In this document: one piece after another, positions 1 to 8,366 of the stretch
How the letters are laid out: each line of letters starts with the position of its first letter
Position numbering within the stretch: position 1 is the first letter of the stretch
Source of the DNA: BRH-c25 sp964619815
Lineage (GTDB): Bacteria > Bacillota > Clostridia > Lutisporales > Lutisporaceae
NCBI GenBank assembly: GCA_964619815.1
Contig: CAZUGK010000066.1
Coordinates: forward strand, 1-21,346
Direction: 5' to 3'
Length of the DNA: 21,346 nucleotides
Notes under the pieces: generated by a model
Seen by the model: only the letters and a program-made list of their open reading frames with translations
Databases searched by the model: none
Told to the model about the DNA's origin: nothing
Program-made: the position numbers and the translations under genes

Positions 1-1
1 G

Positions 2-3000
2 TGGGATTCGGTGGAGCTTGAGACAGAAAGCCAGACTGTCGGAAGAGCATATACACTCAGGATAAAGGATATCTCAGATAACTCAGTATTGGGTAACAGC
101 ATAACAAAAGAAATAAAAAAGGAATTCAGGGGAAAAGCAGCAGATAAATCAGCTCCGACGGTAGACCGCAACCCCAAAGCAATTACAGGGAATATCGTTG
201 AGATAGTATTCAAGGACGCCAATGCTCTTAACGTCGAATCGGCATGTGACCCTGATAATTATGAACTGGATGAACTGGACATTGAAGAAATAAAGATAAA
301 GGATGACTCCGACCTCTATTCGGAGGGAGGGAGAACCGTTCACCTGTATACAAGTGAAATGGATAAGTCTGAATACTATACTCTGATAATCAAGGGAATC
401 GAGGATGAGTTCGGAAATGAACTGAAGACGACCTCCGGCAGCGGATACAAAAAATATAAGTTCAAGGGAATAGCTGAAGACAATACTCCTCCTTACGTTA
501 CCTTTGTGGAGTGCATTGACAAAACTATAGAAATCAAGTTCGATAATCTGCTGGATAAGTCTTCTGCAGAGAATATAACAAACTATAGGATTGATGGGCT
601 GGCACTGGTAACAAAGGCAAGACTGCAAGAGGATGGAAGAACTGTAAGGCTTACTGTAAGCTCTTTGTCGTCGGATAAAAATCATTCCATACTTCTGAAC
701 AATATAAAAGATATATCTGGAAACTCATTATCCAACGTAAGCGTAAGTGTAGTATACAATGGAAATGTCAACGATACGGATGCTCCTGAAGTGGACTATA
801 TTGAGGCCATGAATGAAGATGAAATATGGGTTCATTTTGATGAGGAGGTTAGTGCACATTCAGCTGTATTGAAGGCATCAGGCTACATCTTCGAGCAGGT
901 TGGAGATGTATTGGATAATGGTACTACGGTTGTTATGAAAGCAAACAAAAAAATGGATAATGTGGAGTATGAAGTTACCAGCTTGACTGGGGTCAGAGAT
1001 CTCCGCAACAATGCATATAAATTTGAAGAGGGTTTGGATTTCTATGGGAGCGATATGGAGAATGATCCGCCTGAAGCAGAAGATTGGCAGCAATTTGATG
1101 TTAAAAGATTTAGGGTTATTTTCAGTGAACCCGTATTAAGCACCGGGGTATCAGGAATAAAAAATCCTAGCGGGGTAAGCTTGGGATGGAGTGCCAGAAT
1201 AAATCCGGAGGATGAAGATTCCAACGAAGCATACAGCACTGTTGATTATATTGCTTCAAAGGAGATTCCTGCCAATAAGGAATTCAGATTCAATTTCACA
1301 TCGATGATTACCGACTATGTCGGCAAGGAGGCTTATGATGAGAATGATGACGGCGGGCAGTCAGGCGTTACAATATTGGAATCCTATATGGAGGATGATG
1401 AGGATCCATATATAGAATATGTTGAGGCCATAACCCGGACAAAGGCACAGGTGGTGTTTAATGAAGCAATAGATTCAGAGCGCCCCGGAAGCTACAAGAT
1501 AACCTACAGGGATGATAACGATAAGCTGAAGACAATTAGTATATCAAGAGTGGAAGTTGATTCGAAGGATGATAACAGAGTGAATATTATAACTGAAAAT
1601 GAGATGAGCCAGGAATATATATACACACTGGTGACTGTGACAGCTGCATCAGATATTGCAGGCAACAGGCTTGATACCCATGACGTAGAGATAGATTTCG
1701 AAGGCTCAAATATTATGAGCAGCGACTATATACAGGGAGTAGAGTTTCAAGGTGACCGTTCCTTCAAAGTGACCAAGAGCAGCAAGATTTACAGTAAGAT
1801 TACTTCCTTATACGAGCTTGATGAAAATGGAGATAATATGGGCAATATTATTGATGGTTCCTCGGTTCGAGTTTATGACAGTGTTCACAAAGTAACCTCC
1901 AGGAAACCGCTGCTGAGAGATGTAAGATACAAAGTGATTGTTGACGGACTGGAGTACAGATTCTATGGCGGAGTGCAGAACGACGGTATCGAGCTTGATA
2001 CTGAGGCTAGAGAAATTACTTTTTATGATATGGATGTTGATCAGTATGATGTGGAAGCTTTTAGCGCCGATGGTGATGAGCTTGATATTGATGAGAAGAG
2101 CGGAAGCTTCTTCATAGATGCTTCAGAGAGATTGCACAATGGAGAATGGATATATATTTATGTGGTACGTGATTCTGATGATGCAATAATATACGGGACC
2201 AGGATAAAGATTGAGGGGATGCCTACGGCATCCTCCTCAAATGAAATAACAGGCTTCAGCTTTAAAAGCTTTGATCCAGATGTTGTAGGAAGCATTGATG
2301 CCGATGATAATATTATCAAGCTTACTGTGCCTTATGGGACTGATGTATCCCATTTAACTGCAAGCTTTGAATGTTCAAAATATGCTGTTGTAAAAATAGG
2401 GTCTGAGACTCAGGTGAGCGGAGAAACCAAAAATGACTTTTCAAGTGAGGTTACTTATACAGTTATAGCTCAGGATGGGTCAAAAGCATATTATAAGGTT
2501 ATTGTGACAAAAGAGGAAAGCAAGCTTGAGAAGAAGATAAAAAGCTTTGTATTCGAAGAGCTGAAGCCTGATGTGGTGGGTATAATTGACGATGTTAATC
2601 ACGTGATAACTTTGGAACTGCCGGCTGGAACAGATTTGAAGGCACTAAAGCCCTCTATTGAGACATCAGCAGATACAACTGTTTCCCCCAAGTCGGGAAT
2701 TGAAAACGATTTCTCGGTGCCGGTGATTTATAAGGTCACAGCAAAAGACGGATCTGTACAGAATTATACAGTTAAAGCAAGTGTGCAGTTAAGCTCCGAG
2801 AATTTAATAAAATCCTTCAGGTTTGAAGGCGTTACTGCTAATGAGACAATTATAAAAGAAGGCAGTGAAAACACTATAAGCATAAAGGTACCCTATAATA
2901 CTGATTTATCAAAGCTTAAACCGATAATAACCATATCTGATGGAGCAATAGTGTCTCCGAAATCAGGAGAAGAGAAGGATTTTACTGATGAGGTCACATA

Positions 3001-4186
3001 CATTGTAACAGCACAGAATGGGTCAAAGGCATACTATAAGGTCACGGTAACAACTGTAGAGAGCAAGCTGGAAAAGAGAATCGAAGTATTTGACTTCAGG
3101 GAATTGAAACAGAAGATAACAGGCGTAATTAATCAGGCTGAGCATGAAATAGTACTGGAAGTACCTTATGATACCGACATCACATCAATTATTCCATACA
3201 TCGAGACAACAGAGGGAACTACGGTATCGCCCAACTCGGGAGTTGCTGCAGATTTCAGAACGGAGCAGGTATATACTGTCACAGCCAAGGATGGTTCGGT
3301 ACAGAAATATACTGTTAAGGTAACCAAGCTGCAGAGCTCGGAAAAATTAATAAAATCCTTTGTGCTTGAAAGCTTTGATCCGGATATAAACGGAGCGATA
3401 AATGATGAAAACGGTACAGTCAGCCTTGAAGTACCTTACAACAGCAGCATAACAGACTTGACACCCACAATCGTTGTTTCTGAAAGTGCTTCAGTACTGC
3501 CGAAATCCGGTGAAGCAAAGGATTTTACGAACCCTGTAACGTATGTGGTAAAAGCACAGGACGGTACAGAGAAGAAATATATAGCTACTGTCGGTACTGC
3601 CAAGAGTAGTGAAAAGGCATTCAAGAAATTTGGATTCCTGGAGCCTCAAGCTGTCGGAATAATCGATGAAGCTTCCAAGGCAATAGGTGTAAAGGTTCCT
3701 TATGGCACTGATCTGAAAAAGCTTAAGGCAGTATTTGAGTGTTCGGATGGTGCTGTAGTAAGAATTGATGGGAAGGAACAGAAGAGTGGTGAAACTGTCA
3801 GGAATTTCAGCAGGCCAGTTGGTTATAATGTTATTGCACCGGATGGTTCCAAGCAGAAGTATATAGTTACTGTAACTGCTGCGCTGTCAGGCGAGAAGTC
3901 AATAGATGGGTTTTCATTCACAAACATAAGCCCTGTCGTTAAAGGAGTAATAAATTCAGAAAAAGGTACCATTAACGTTGTAGTGCCGGAAGGTACAAAT
4001 GTAGCAAATTTGGTTGCAAGCTTTACATTCACCGGCAAGTCGCTAAAGGTATCAGGGGTTGATCAGGTTAGCGGAACGACCCCTAATGACTTCACAAATC
4101 CGGTGGTGTATACTGTGACGGCTCCCGACGATTCTCCAGTGGAGTACACTGTTTATGTTGCAACAGGCAACATCAGCAATGAATAA
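2..4186 (+). CDS. Large Ig-repeat surface protein, 5'-truncated by window edge
   Basis: The reading frame is open from base 2. The first possible start (GTG at 11) has no ribosome binding site and falls inside a domain, so the gene begins upstream of the window and at least 1391 residues are visible. After the tail of one Ig domain come five SbsA-like Ig domains (about residues 46, 157, 254, 350 and 462 onward). Each opens with an acidic D-x-x-x-P motif and ends near a D-x-x-x-N motif (for example DEFGNEL, DISGNSL). Residues 570-745 are an unassigned beta-rich linker. Seven repeats of about 90 residues follow (746-1391), with the pattern VPYGTD, (S)G-x-x-x-DF and VTAxDGSxxxYTV, resembling the DUF5018-type bacterial surface module. 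There is no LPXTG motif, SLH domain or C-terminal membrane anchor, so any anchor must be N-terminal, outside the window. An extracellular structural or adhesive role is inferred from architecture only. Confidence 0.85.
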   Translation, partial: WDSVELETESQTVGRAYTLRIKDISDNSVLGNSITKEIKKEFRGKAADKSAPTVDRNPKAITGNIVEIVFKDANALNVESACDPDNYELDELDIEEIKIKDDSDLYSEGGRTVHLYTSEMDKSEYYTLIIKGIEDEFGNELKTTSGSGYKKYKFKGIAEDNTPPYVTFVECIDKTIEIKFDNLLDKSSAENITNYRIDGLALVTKARLQEDGRTVRLTVSSLSSDKNHSILLNNIKDISGNSLSNVSVSVVYNGNVNDTDAPEVDYIEAMNEDEIWVHFDEEVSAHSAVLKASGYIFEQVGDVLDNGTTVVMKANKKMDNVEYEVTSLTGVRDLRNNAYKFEEGLDFYGSDMENDPPEAEDWQQFDVKRFRVIFSEPVLSTGVSGIKNPSGVSLGWSARINPEDEDSNEAYSTVDYIASKEIPANKEFRFNFTSMITDYVGKEAYDENDDGGQSGVTILESYMEDDEDPYIEYVEAITRTKAQVVFNEAIDSERPGSYKITYRDDNDKLKTISISRVEVDSKDDNRVNIITENEMSQEYIYTLVTVTAASDIAGNRLDTHDVEIDFEGSNIMSSDYIQGVEFQGDRSFKVTKSSKIYSKITSLYELDENGDNMGNIIDGSSVRVYDSVHKVTSRKPLLRDVRYKVIVDGLEYRFYGGVQNDGIELDTEAREITFYDMDVDQYDVEAFSADGDELDIDEKSGSFFIDASERLHNGEWIYIYVVRDSDDAIIYGTRIKIEGMPTASSSNEITGFSFKSFDPDVVGSIDADDNIIKLTVPYGTDVSHLTASFECSKYAVVKIGSETQVSGETKNDFSSEVTYTVIAQDGSKAYYKVIVTKEESKLEKKIKSFVFEELKPDVVGIIDDVNHVITLELPAGTDLKALKPSIETSADTTVSPKSGIENDFSVPVIYKVTAKDGSVQNYTVKASVQLSSENLIKSFRFEGVTANETIIKEGSENTISIKVPYNTDLSKLKPIITISDGAIVSPKSGEEKDFTDEVTYIVTAQNGSKAYYKVTVTTVESKLEKRIEVFDFRELKQKITGVINQAEHEIVLEVPYDTDITSIIPYIETTEGTTVSPNSGVAADFRTEQVYTVTAKDGSVQKYTVKVTKLQSSEKLIKSFVLESFDPDINGAINDENGTVSLEVPYNSSITDLTPTIVVSESASVLPKSGEAKDFTNPVTYVVKAQDGTEKKYIATVGTAKSSEKAFKKFGFLEPQAVGIIDEASKAIGVKVPYGTDLKKLKAVFECSDGAVVRIDGKEQKSGETVRNFSRPVGYNVIAPDGSKQKYIVTVTAALSGEKSIDGFSFTNISPVVKGVINSEKGTINVVVPEGTNVANLVASFTFTGKSLKVSGVDQVSGTTPNDFTNPVVYTVTAPDDSPVEYTVYVATGNISNE
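2246..4186 (+). repeat. Seven tandem ~90-codon repeats in the surface protein
   Basis: Repeat units begin at about nt 2246, 2537, 2807, 3080, 3350, 3620 and 3902 (residues 746, 843, 933, 1024, 1114, 1204, 1298). Two length classes are visible. Units 1, 6 and 7 (94-97 residues) carry a longer loop ending SG(E/T)T-x-x-(D/N)F. Units 2-5 (90-91 residues) carry (S/L)P-(K/N)-SG-x-x-x-DF. Unit 1 resembles unit 3 and unit 2 resembles unit 4, including their linkers (SKLEK and SSE(N/K)LIKSF), which suggests duplication of a two-unit block. Confidence 0.8.
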
Positions 4187-4241
4187 AATATAGGAAGAAG
4201 GGCATATTTAGACTGATTTAATCAACGAGGAGGATACCAAT

Positions 4242-4538
4242 ATGGCAAACTTAGGAAGCCCTTTCGCAGGGAATATAGACCGGAAGATTTCAAAAGAGGA
4301 GCTTGTTCAAGCCATACGGCTTGATATTGCCGGGGAAATTGAAGCGATATTCATATACGATGCCCATGTACTGGCAACTGATGATCCAATGGCAAAGAAG
4401 GTTATCTCAGACATCAGAGACGAAGAAAAGGCTCATGTGGGAGAACTCATGGCACTGCTCAGGATACTCGATCCTAAGGAAGCTGAGTTTTTTGAAGAAG
4501 GCCAGCGGGAGGTACAGGAACTTCTTAAAGGGAAATAG
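4242..4538 (+). CDS. Encapsulated-ferritin (EncFtn) family protein
   Basis: This 98-residue all-helical protein is of the encapsulated ferritin family, short two-helix ferroxidases that dimerise to build a ferritin-like di-iron site and normally act inside encapsulin shells to oxidise Fe(II) for storage. Glu32, Tyr39, Glu62 and His65 are present in the contexts GEIEAIFIYDAH and RDEEKAHVGEL. These positions match the ferroxidase residues I recall for the characterised EncFtn of Rhodospirillum rubrum. The protein ends right after the LDPKEAEFF...EVQELL segment, with no C-terminal cargo-targeting peptide and no fused shell domain. No encapsulin gene lies in the window. The ATG follows a strong GAGGAGG site. 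The gene ends in a clear terminator, so it is probably monocistronic or the last gene of a transcript from the left. The family call is firm; residence in an encapsulin is not shown. Confidence 0.82.
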   Translation: MANLGSPFAGNIDRKISKEELVQAIRLDIAGEIEAIFIYDAHVLATDDPMAKKVISDIRDEEKAHVGELMALLRILDPKEAEFFEEGQREVQELLKGK

Positions 4539-4541
4539 TTG

Positions 4542-4571
4542 AAGCCTCCAATGGGAGGCTTTAATTCTTCT
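4542..4571 (+). terminator. Intrinsic terminator after EncFtn gene
   Basis: An 8-bp perfect stem (AAGCCTCC, 4542-4549, with GGAGGCTT, 4554-4561) closes a 4-nt loop. It is followed by a T-rich TTAATTCTTCTC tail, three bases after the stop codon. Confidence 0.75.
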
Positions 4572-4640
4572 CATAGTTGGTATAGAATACAACTGTGGAT
4601 AGAAATGAAATAAAAACCGCTGCCAAAGGAGAAGATGATA

Positions 4641-5246
4641 ATGGACAATTCAATAGAAATAATCCGCAAGAATGAACAGAGTACAAGCACCTGGTCCGGT
4701 GGCACAACTACACAGCTTGCCATTTATCCCAGGTTTGCCGAATACAAAGAACGGAATTTTCTATGGAGGTTAAGCTCTGCCCGCGTCGATATTGAAGAAT
4801 CAACCTTCACAAGCCTGCCTGGGATATGGAGGCATATTATGATTATTGACGGAGAAATGAAGCTTCTGCATGAAGGCCACCACAGCATTTTGATGAGGCC
4901 CTTTGAGCAGGACAGCTTCAGCGGCGGCTGGGTGACTAAGAGCATAGGCCGCGCCAGGGATTTTAACCTTATGCTCGGCTCAGGCTGCAAAGGACGGTTG
5001 GAAGCCATACTTATTGATAAGGCTGCGAATGCTGAAATTGCACTTGATCCGCCTGATGACGGCTTTATGAATTCAGTTGATGCATTCTACTGCGCAGCCG
5101 GTGAAGTTAGTGCGGAAATTGACAGTGTGGAGACATATACTTTATATGAAGGAGACCTTATGATAATAAGAAGCGGGGATGTAAACCTATGCTTCGATTG
5201 TAAAAGCAGTAATGCAGCAGTTATAAGGGCTAATATTCAATATTAG
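4641..5246 (+). CDS. HutD/Ves family cupin-like protein
   Basis: This 201-residue protein of the HutD/Ves family (double-stranded beta-helix fold) shows the family signature near the N-terminus: TWSGGTTTQLAIYP, FLWRLSSA, then FTSLPGIWRHIMIIDG and PFEQDSFSG. Members are often found with histidine-utilisation genes (HutD) or as the E. coli stress protein Ves. Their biochemical activity is not well established, and a small-ligand-binding or regulatory role is usually supposed. No hut gene is present here, so the name should not be taken as evidence of histidine catabolism. Two in-frame ATGs exist. The AAAGGAG site (4625-4631) is only 3 nt from the ATG at 4635 but 9 nt from the ATG at 4641, so the second is preferred. 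It sits alone between a terminator and the coat gene. Confidence 0.85.
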   Translation: MDNSIEIIRKNEQSTSTWSGGTTTQLAIYPRFAEYKERNFLWRLSSARVDIEESTFTSLPGIWRHIMIIDGEMKLLHEGHHSILMRPFEQDSFSGGWVTKSIGRARDFNLMLGSGCKGRLEAILIDKAANAEIALDPPDDGFMNSVDAFYCAAGEVSAEIDSVETYTLYEGDLMIIRSGDVNLCFDCKSSNAAVIRANIQY

Positions 5247-5320
5247 AGTGTAAATGCAAAATCACAGGTTTTGAGTATATTTTGACCGTAATGAAAAATA
5301 CTAAAACCGGAGGTGATTTT

Positions 5321-5794
5321 ATGAACAATTTAACACAGAAGGAAAAAACATTATTGGAAGACCAGAGGACCCATGAGGAAGTGTGCATAAAAAAATACAA
5401 TGAATATGCAAATAGGGCTCAGGATCCTCAGTTGAAGCAGATATTTGGCTCCCATGCACAGAAGGAGCAGCAGCATCTTGACACCATCAACCAGTTAATG
5501 AGCGGCCAAGTGCCTAACATGAATCAGAATCAACAGCAGCAGAGTGCCCAAGGTCAAATTATCCAGGGGCAGCAGGCCATGAGGACAGGAAGCGGGAGCA
5601 AAAGCGATGCGGACCTGTGCAATGACATGCTAATGACTGAAAAATACGTTTCCGGGGCATATGATTCAGCAATATTTGAATTTGCGGATACAAACGTCCG
5701 GCAGACCTTGAATCACATACAAAAGGAAGAACAGCAGCATGGGGAAAGCATATTCAAATATATGGAGAGCATGGGCTTGTATAATCCTCAATAA
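5321..5794 (+). CDS. CotF-like spore coat protein
   Basis: This 157-residue protein has two Coat F-type helical halves joined by a Gln/Asn-rich linker (about residues 65-90). The N-terminal half contains LLEDQRTHEEVCIKKY and HAQKEQQHLDTI. The C-terminal half contains DLCNDMLMTEKYVSGAYDSAIFEFAD and HIQKEEQQHGE, the hallmark block of CotF-family spore coat proteins, which have a ferritin-like helical bundle. CotF is a coat protein in Bacillus, and homologues are common in clostridial spores. I chose the ATG at 5321 because a strong GGAGGTGAT site lies 3-8 nt upstream; the earlier in-frame TTG at 5282 has none. The His/Glu-rich EEQQH motifs could in principle bind metal, but family members are regarded as structural. 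A strong terminator follows. Confidence 0.88.
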   Translation: MNNLTQKEKTLLEDQRTHEEVCIKKYNEYANRAQDPQLKQIFGSHAQKEQQHLDTINQLMSGQVPNMNQNQQQQSAQGQIIQGQQAMRTGSGSKSDADLCNDMLMTEKYVSGAYDSAIFEFADTNVRQTLNHIQKEEQQHGESIFKYMESMGLYNPQ

Positions 5795-5816
5795 AATTTG
5801 TAAAGCCCTCCAAATT

Positions 5817-5879
5817 AATTAACCCTTCTCATATAATCGAGAGGGGTTAATTCTTGTTTGTTCTGTTTTTTGTTTTTTT
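5817..5879 (+). terminator. Terminator between cotF-like gene and ger operon
   Basis: A 14-bp stem (5817-5830 with 5839-5852, one G:U pair) closes an 8-nt loop, followed on the plus strand by a long T-rich tract (TTCTGTTTTTTGTTTTTTT, 5861-5879). It serves the coat gene. Its right arm contains the stop codon of the convergent ger B gene (5847-5849), so the hairpin may also end the ger transcript, although the tail in that direction is poorer in T. Confidence 0.8.
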
Positions 5880-6953
5880 AAATTTAGACATAATAAACAA
5901 AATAATCGGAAAGCCAAAACCCATGACTAAGTTTATAGGTATAATCAGTTTGTCGGAAAATTCATCAAGCTCAAATTTGTTTATACTGACACCCATAGAA
6001 AGATAATATATCAGAATTGCTAGTGTGTTAATCAGAGGTTTTGTATCTGACAGCTTAAATATTGACTTAATAAGCTTAAGCAATATCGTGAAACATGTCG
6101 AAATCAGAATGAAGTCGGTAAAAATCCAGATAGCAACTACAATAGCTTCTATGTTTTCTATTGTATCCAGAATAGATATCTGTTTAACTACAGACAAAAC
6201 AGGAGTGGGGGATCTTCGGGTAACGGAACTGCTTAGGACACCGATTGTAACGAAATCCACCAAAATTATACTCATTATATTAACTGCAACACTGATATAA
6301 CCGAACTTCCTTAAACTCTTAAGATTCACAAGATTATCGCTTAAGAAAAACAGGGGAAACAAATAAGCTATTACTCCGGTTGAAGAAAGGCTCCCCTTGA
6401 GCATGGGCATTATATCGTTGAAATATACCGGTAATATATTATCGACCTTGACACTGGGCAGCAGAAATAATGCCAGCAAGAATAACGCTGTACCAATGAA
6501 TGGCAGCACTATTTCACCCATTCTTGCTATTACAGTATAGCCGGAACGAAGTATATATGCGATGGGTATAAATGTCAGTATAATCAGTATATTATTATTG
6601 ATATTCGGATATATCGATCCGGTAAGCCGCTCCACATAAAAACGCGTAAACATTGCTGTAACGTAGAATGTCCACAGCAGATACAGCATCAGTATAAGTT
6701 TTCCAAGGTATTTCCCAAAAACATTTGTTATGATTTCAGCCATGCTTTGGTCCTTATATTTCTTCAAAATACTGTCAATTACCAAAATGATCACAATAAA
6801 AGGTATAATGCTCATAATTGGAGATAACCAGCCAGCTTGGCCTGCTTTTGCCGCTGCATACTTGGGAAGAAACCTGGTAGCAGGTGAGGAAAATATAATT
6901 GTAAAAATAAAAAAAAGCTGTCTTGTAGATATCTTGTTTTTGGCGGCTTTCAT
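5847..6953 (-). CDS. Germinant receptor B subunit (GerAB/spore permease family)
   Basis: This 368-residue polytopic membrane protein has about ten hydrophobic segments and belongs to the GerAB family, a spore-specific branch of the APC amino-acid transporter superfamily. The N-terminal block ISTRQLFFIFTIIFSSPATRFLP and the later W-x-F/Y-rich helices fit the family. B subunits sit in the spore inner membrane and are thought to bind the germinant; the ligand here cannot be read from sequence. The gene starts 11 nt after the stop of the small membrane gene. Its AAGGAG site (6961-6966) overlaps that stop codon, indicating tight operon coupling. It is the last gene of the operon. The exact germinant locus (gerA, gerK or other) cannot be assigned. 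Confidence 0.92.
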   Translation of the reverse strand: MKAAKNKISTRQLFFIFTIIFSSPATRFLPKYAAAKAGQAGWLSPIMSIIPFIVIILVIDSILKKYKDQSMAEIITNVFGKYLGKLILMLYLLWTFYVTAMFTRFYVERLTGSIYPNINNNILIILTFIPIAYILRSGYTVIARMGEIVLPFIGTALFLLALFLLPSVKVDNILPVYFNDIMPMLKGSLSSTGVIAYLFPLFFLSDNLVNLKSLRKFGYISVAVNIMSIILVDFVTIGVLSSSVTRRSPTPVLSVVKQISILDTIENIEAIVVAIWIFTDFILISTCFTILLKLIKSIFKLSDTKPLINTLAILIYYLSMGVSINKFELDEFSDKLIIPINLVMGFGFPIILFIMSKFKKTKNRTNKN

Positions 6954-6964
6954 ATAAAGTCTCC

Positions 6965-7174
6965 TTATCTCATATTAAATATCTCAAATATCAGGTCTAC
7001 AATGCTGGCAGTATATCTATGGGTATTGTAGTAATAGCCGTAGGCCAGGGTAATAGCTCCCAACATAAGCAGAACTACGATTTCTCTGCCCTGCTTTTTC
7101 TTTTTCATTTTCATTTGTATTAGCTCAACTACTATGGTGATTATTACAATAAAAATCAGAATGTATGTGCTCAT
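6965..7174 (-). CDS. Small two-helix membrane protein in ger operon, candidate D subunit
   Basis: This 69-residue protein has two hydrophobic segments (about residues 3-19 and 33-48) separated by a basic loop (KMKKKKQGRE). Its ATG overlaps the TGA of the C gene (ATGA, 7174-7171), and its stop overlaps the ribosome binding site of the B gene, so it is an integral member of the operon. Some Bacillus germination operons carry a fourth, small two-helix membrane gene (called D) that modulates germination. Size, topology and position fit that role, but I recognise no sequence signature, so the identity is inferred from context. Confidence 0.7.
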   Translation of the reverse strand: MSTYILIFIVIITIVVELIQMKMKKKKQGREIVVLLMLGAITLAYGYYYNTHRYTASIVDLIFEIFNMR

Positions 7175-8358
7175 TCGCCTGTGGCCCCCTCGCTGCGCCC
7201 TGTTGGCTCGCTGATAAGGTAGGTTCCCTTAATTCTGGATTCAACCCTGACATCAAATTTGATATCCGGAAACAAGTCCTTCCAATTTTCTTCAAAGTAG
7301 TCCCGCATCATAGGATAGTTGAGGATGAACTTTGAAATAATGCCAAATTGATCTGAATTATTTCCCTGGGCTATCTTTATAGTATTTTCAACTTCCTGCT
7401 TAATAGCCTTTTCCTGTTGTTCAGTCAAATAACTTATGATATCATGCTTAATTACATTTTCCCTTCCCATTACCTCACCGATATTAGTTGTAAAAGAAAG
7501 ACCTACTGTGCAGTGGAGTTCACTGTCTTCAATCCTTGGTATTACCTTTACCTTGCTGTCAACTATCTCAAGGGATATCTCTTCACCATTCTTTGATTTA
7601 ACCACGATTAATGCTGAGCCAATTCTGCCATTTATCCAGTTTATACCTCTGGCGTTTTCTCTGGAGGTAAAGTAGAGAAGCTTATCGCTCTTGAATACCG
7701 CATAGCCCCTTAATAATATATCGTATTTATCCTCCTTTGCTTCGCTTGTCATAGTATCTGTTAACTCTATAAATGGAATGAAGATATTAAGATTCTTGTT
7801 GTCCAATACCTGCATTACCTCGCTTAATGTCACAATGCTGGATAAGGATGTGTTTTTAACGCTATCTTCTATGTTCATAATTCGGTCTCCTACAAACATT
7901 TTTTGAGTATTTGCCTTTTTCACCAGGTTGTTTGCAGTATCCCCTTTGACAATATATATTTTTGCATTAAAATGTATGTCGTTCTGTCTGACTGTAAAGT
8001 CCAGATACGGCTGTATGCCTTTCCTGGCAATTGCTTCTCCAAACAGTATGTATTCGATATGTCCATAGTGGGGTTTTCTATCAGCGTAAACCAGAAGATT
8101 TCTAGCTGCATCAAACACAGTATCGCCCTCAGAGGCAATACTTTCCCCCAGCTGCATCTGTTGTTGTCCGCCACTGCCCGTTGAGATGTCCTTTGTTGTA
8201 AGTGTTATCTTTACCTTTCCATCCGGTGCTTCGTCGATTGACATTATCCTCGCAATAAAGAGCTTGTCAATTTCGTTTCTTCCCCTGGCAAACTGCTCAC
8301 AACCAGATAAAGCAATGACTATTACAAGTAGCGTTGCTAAAACTGCAGACTTCTGCAT
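7171..8358 (-). CDS. Germinant receptor C subunit lipoprotein (Ger(x)C family)
   Basis: This protein of about 395 residues has a lipoprotein signal sequence ending in the lipobox LSGC, followed by the Ger(x)C fold: EIDKLFIARIMSIDEAPDGKVKITL near the start, FGEAIARKGIQPYLDFTVRQ, and a C-terminal half ending near DVRVESRIKGTYL. C subunits are lipid-anchored on the outer face of the spore inner membrane and are needed for receptor function. Two starts are possible. A GTG at 8370 overlaps the A-gene stop (GTGA). I prefer the ATG at 8358, because GGAGTGA (8373-8367) lies 8 nt upstream and the signal peptide then begins MQKSAV. Placement between A and the small D-like gene differs from the common A-B-C order. 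Confidence 0.92.
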   Translation of the reverse strand: MQKSAVLATLLVIVIALSGCEQFARGRNEIDKLFIARIMSIDEAPDGKVKITLTTKDISTGSGGQQQMQLGESIASEGDTVFDAARNLLVYADRKPHYGHIEYILFGEAIARKGIQPYLDFTVRQNDIHFNAKIYIVKGDTANNLVKKANTQKMFVGDRIMNIEDSVKNTSLSSIVTLSEVMQVLDNKNLNIFIPFIELTDTMTSEAKEDKYDILLRGYAVFKSDKLLYFTSRENARGINWINGRIGSALIVVKSKNGEEISLEIVDSKVKVIPRIEDSELHCTVGLSFTTNIGEVMGRENVIKHDIISYLTEQQEKAIKQEVENTIKIAQGNNSDQFGIISKFILNYPMMRDYFEENWKDLFPDIKFDVRVESRIKGTYLISEPTGRSEGATGE

Positions 8359-8366
8359 ATGGAATC

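Noticed and set aside
149..685. 178-codon open frame on the minus strand inside the surface protein gene
   Set aside because: It lies wholly antisense to a well-supported repeat protein, has no ribosome site, and its product is of low-complexity hydrophobic and aromatic composition with no recognisable domain.
4641..5246. Reading the HutD-family gene as evidence for a histidine-utilisation locus
   Set aside because: No hutH, hutU, hutI or hutG gene is present, and HutD/Ves proteins occur in unrelated contexts.
5275..5303. Sigma-G-like GTATA-N17-AATACTA upstream of the cotF-like gene
   Set aside because: The transcript would start at or inside the GGAGGTGAT ribosome site, leaving no room for translation initiation, and the -10 lacks the leading C.
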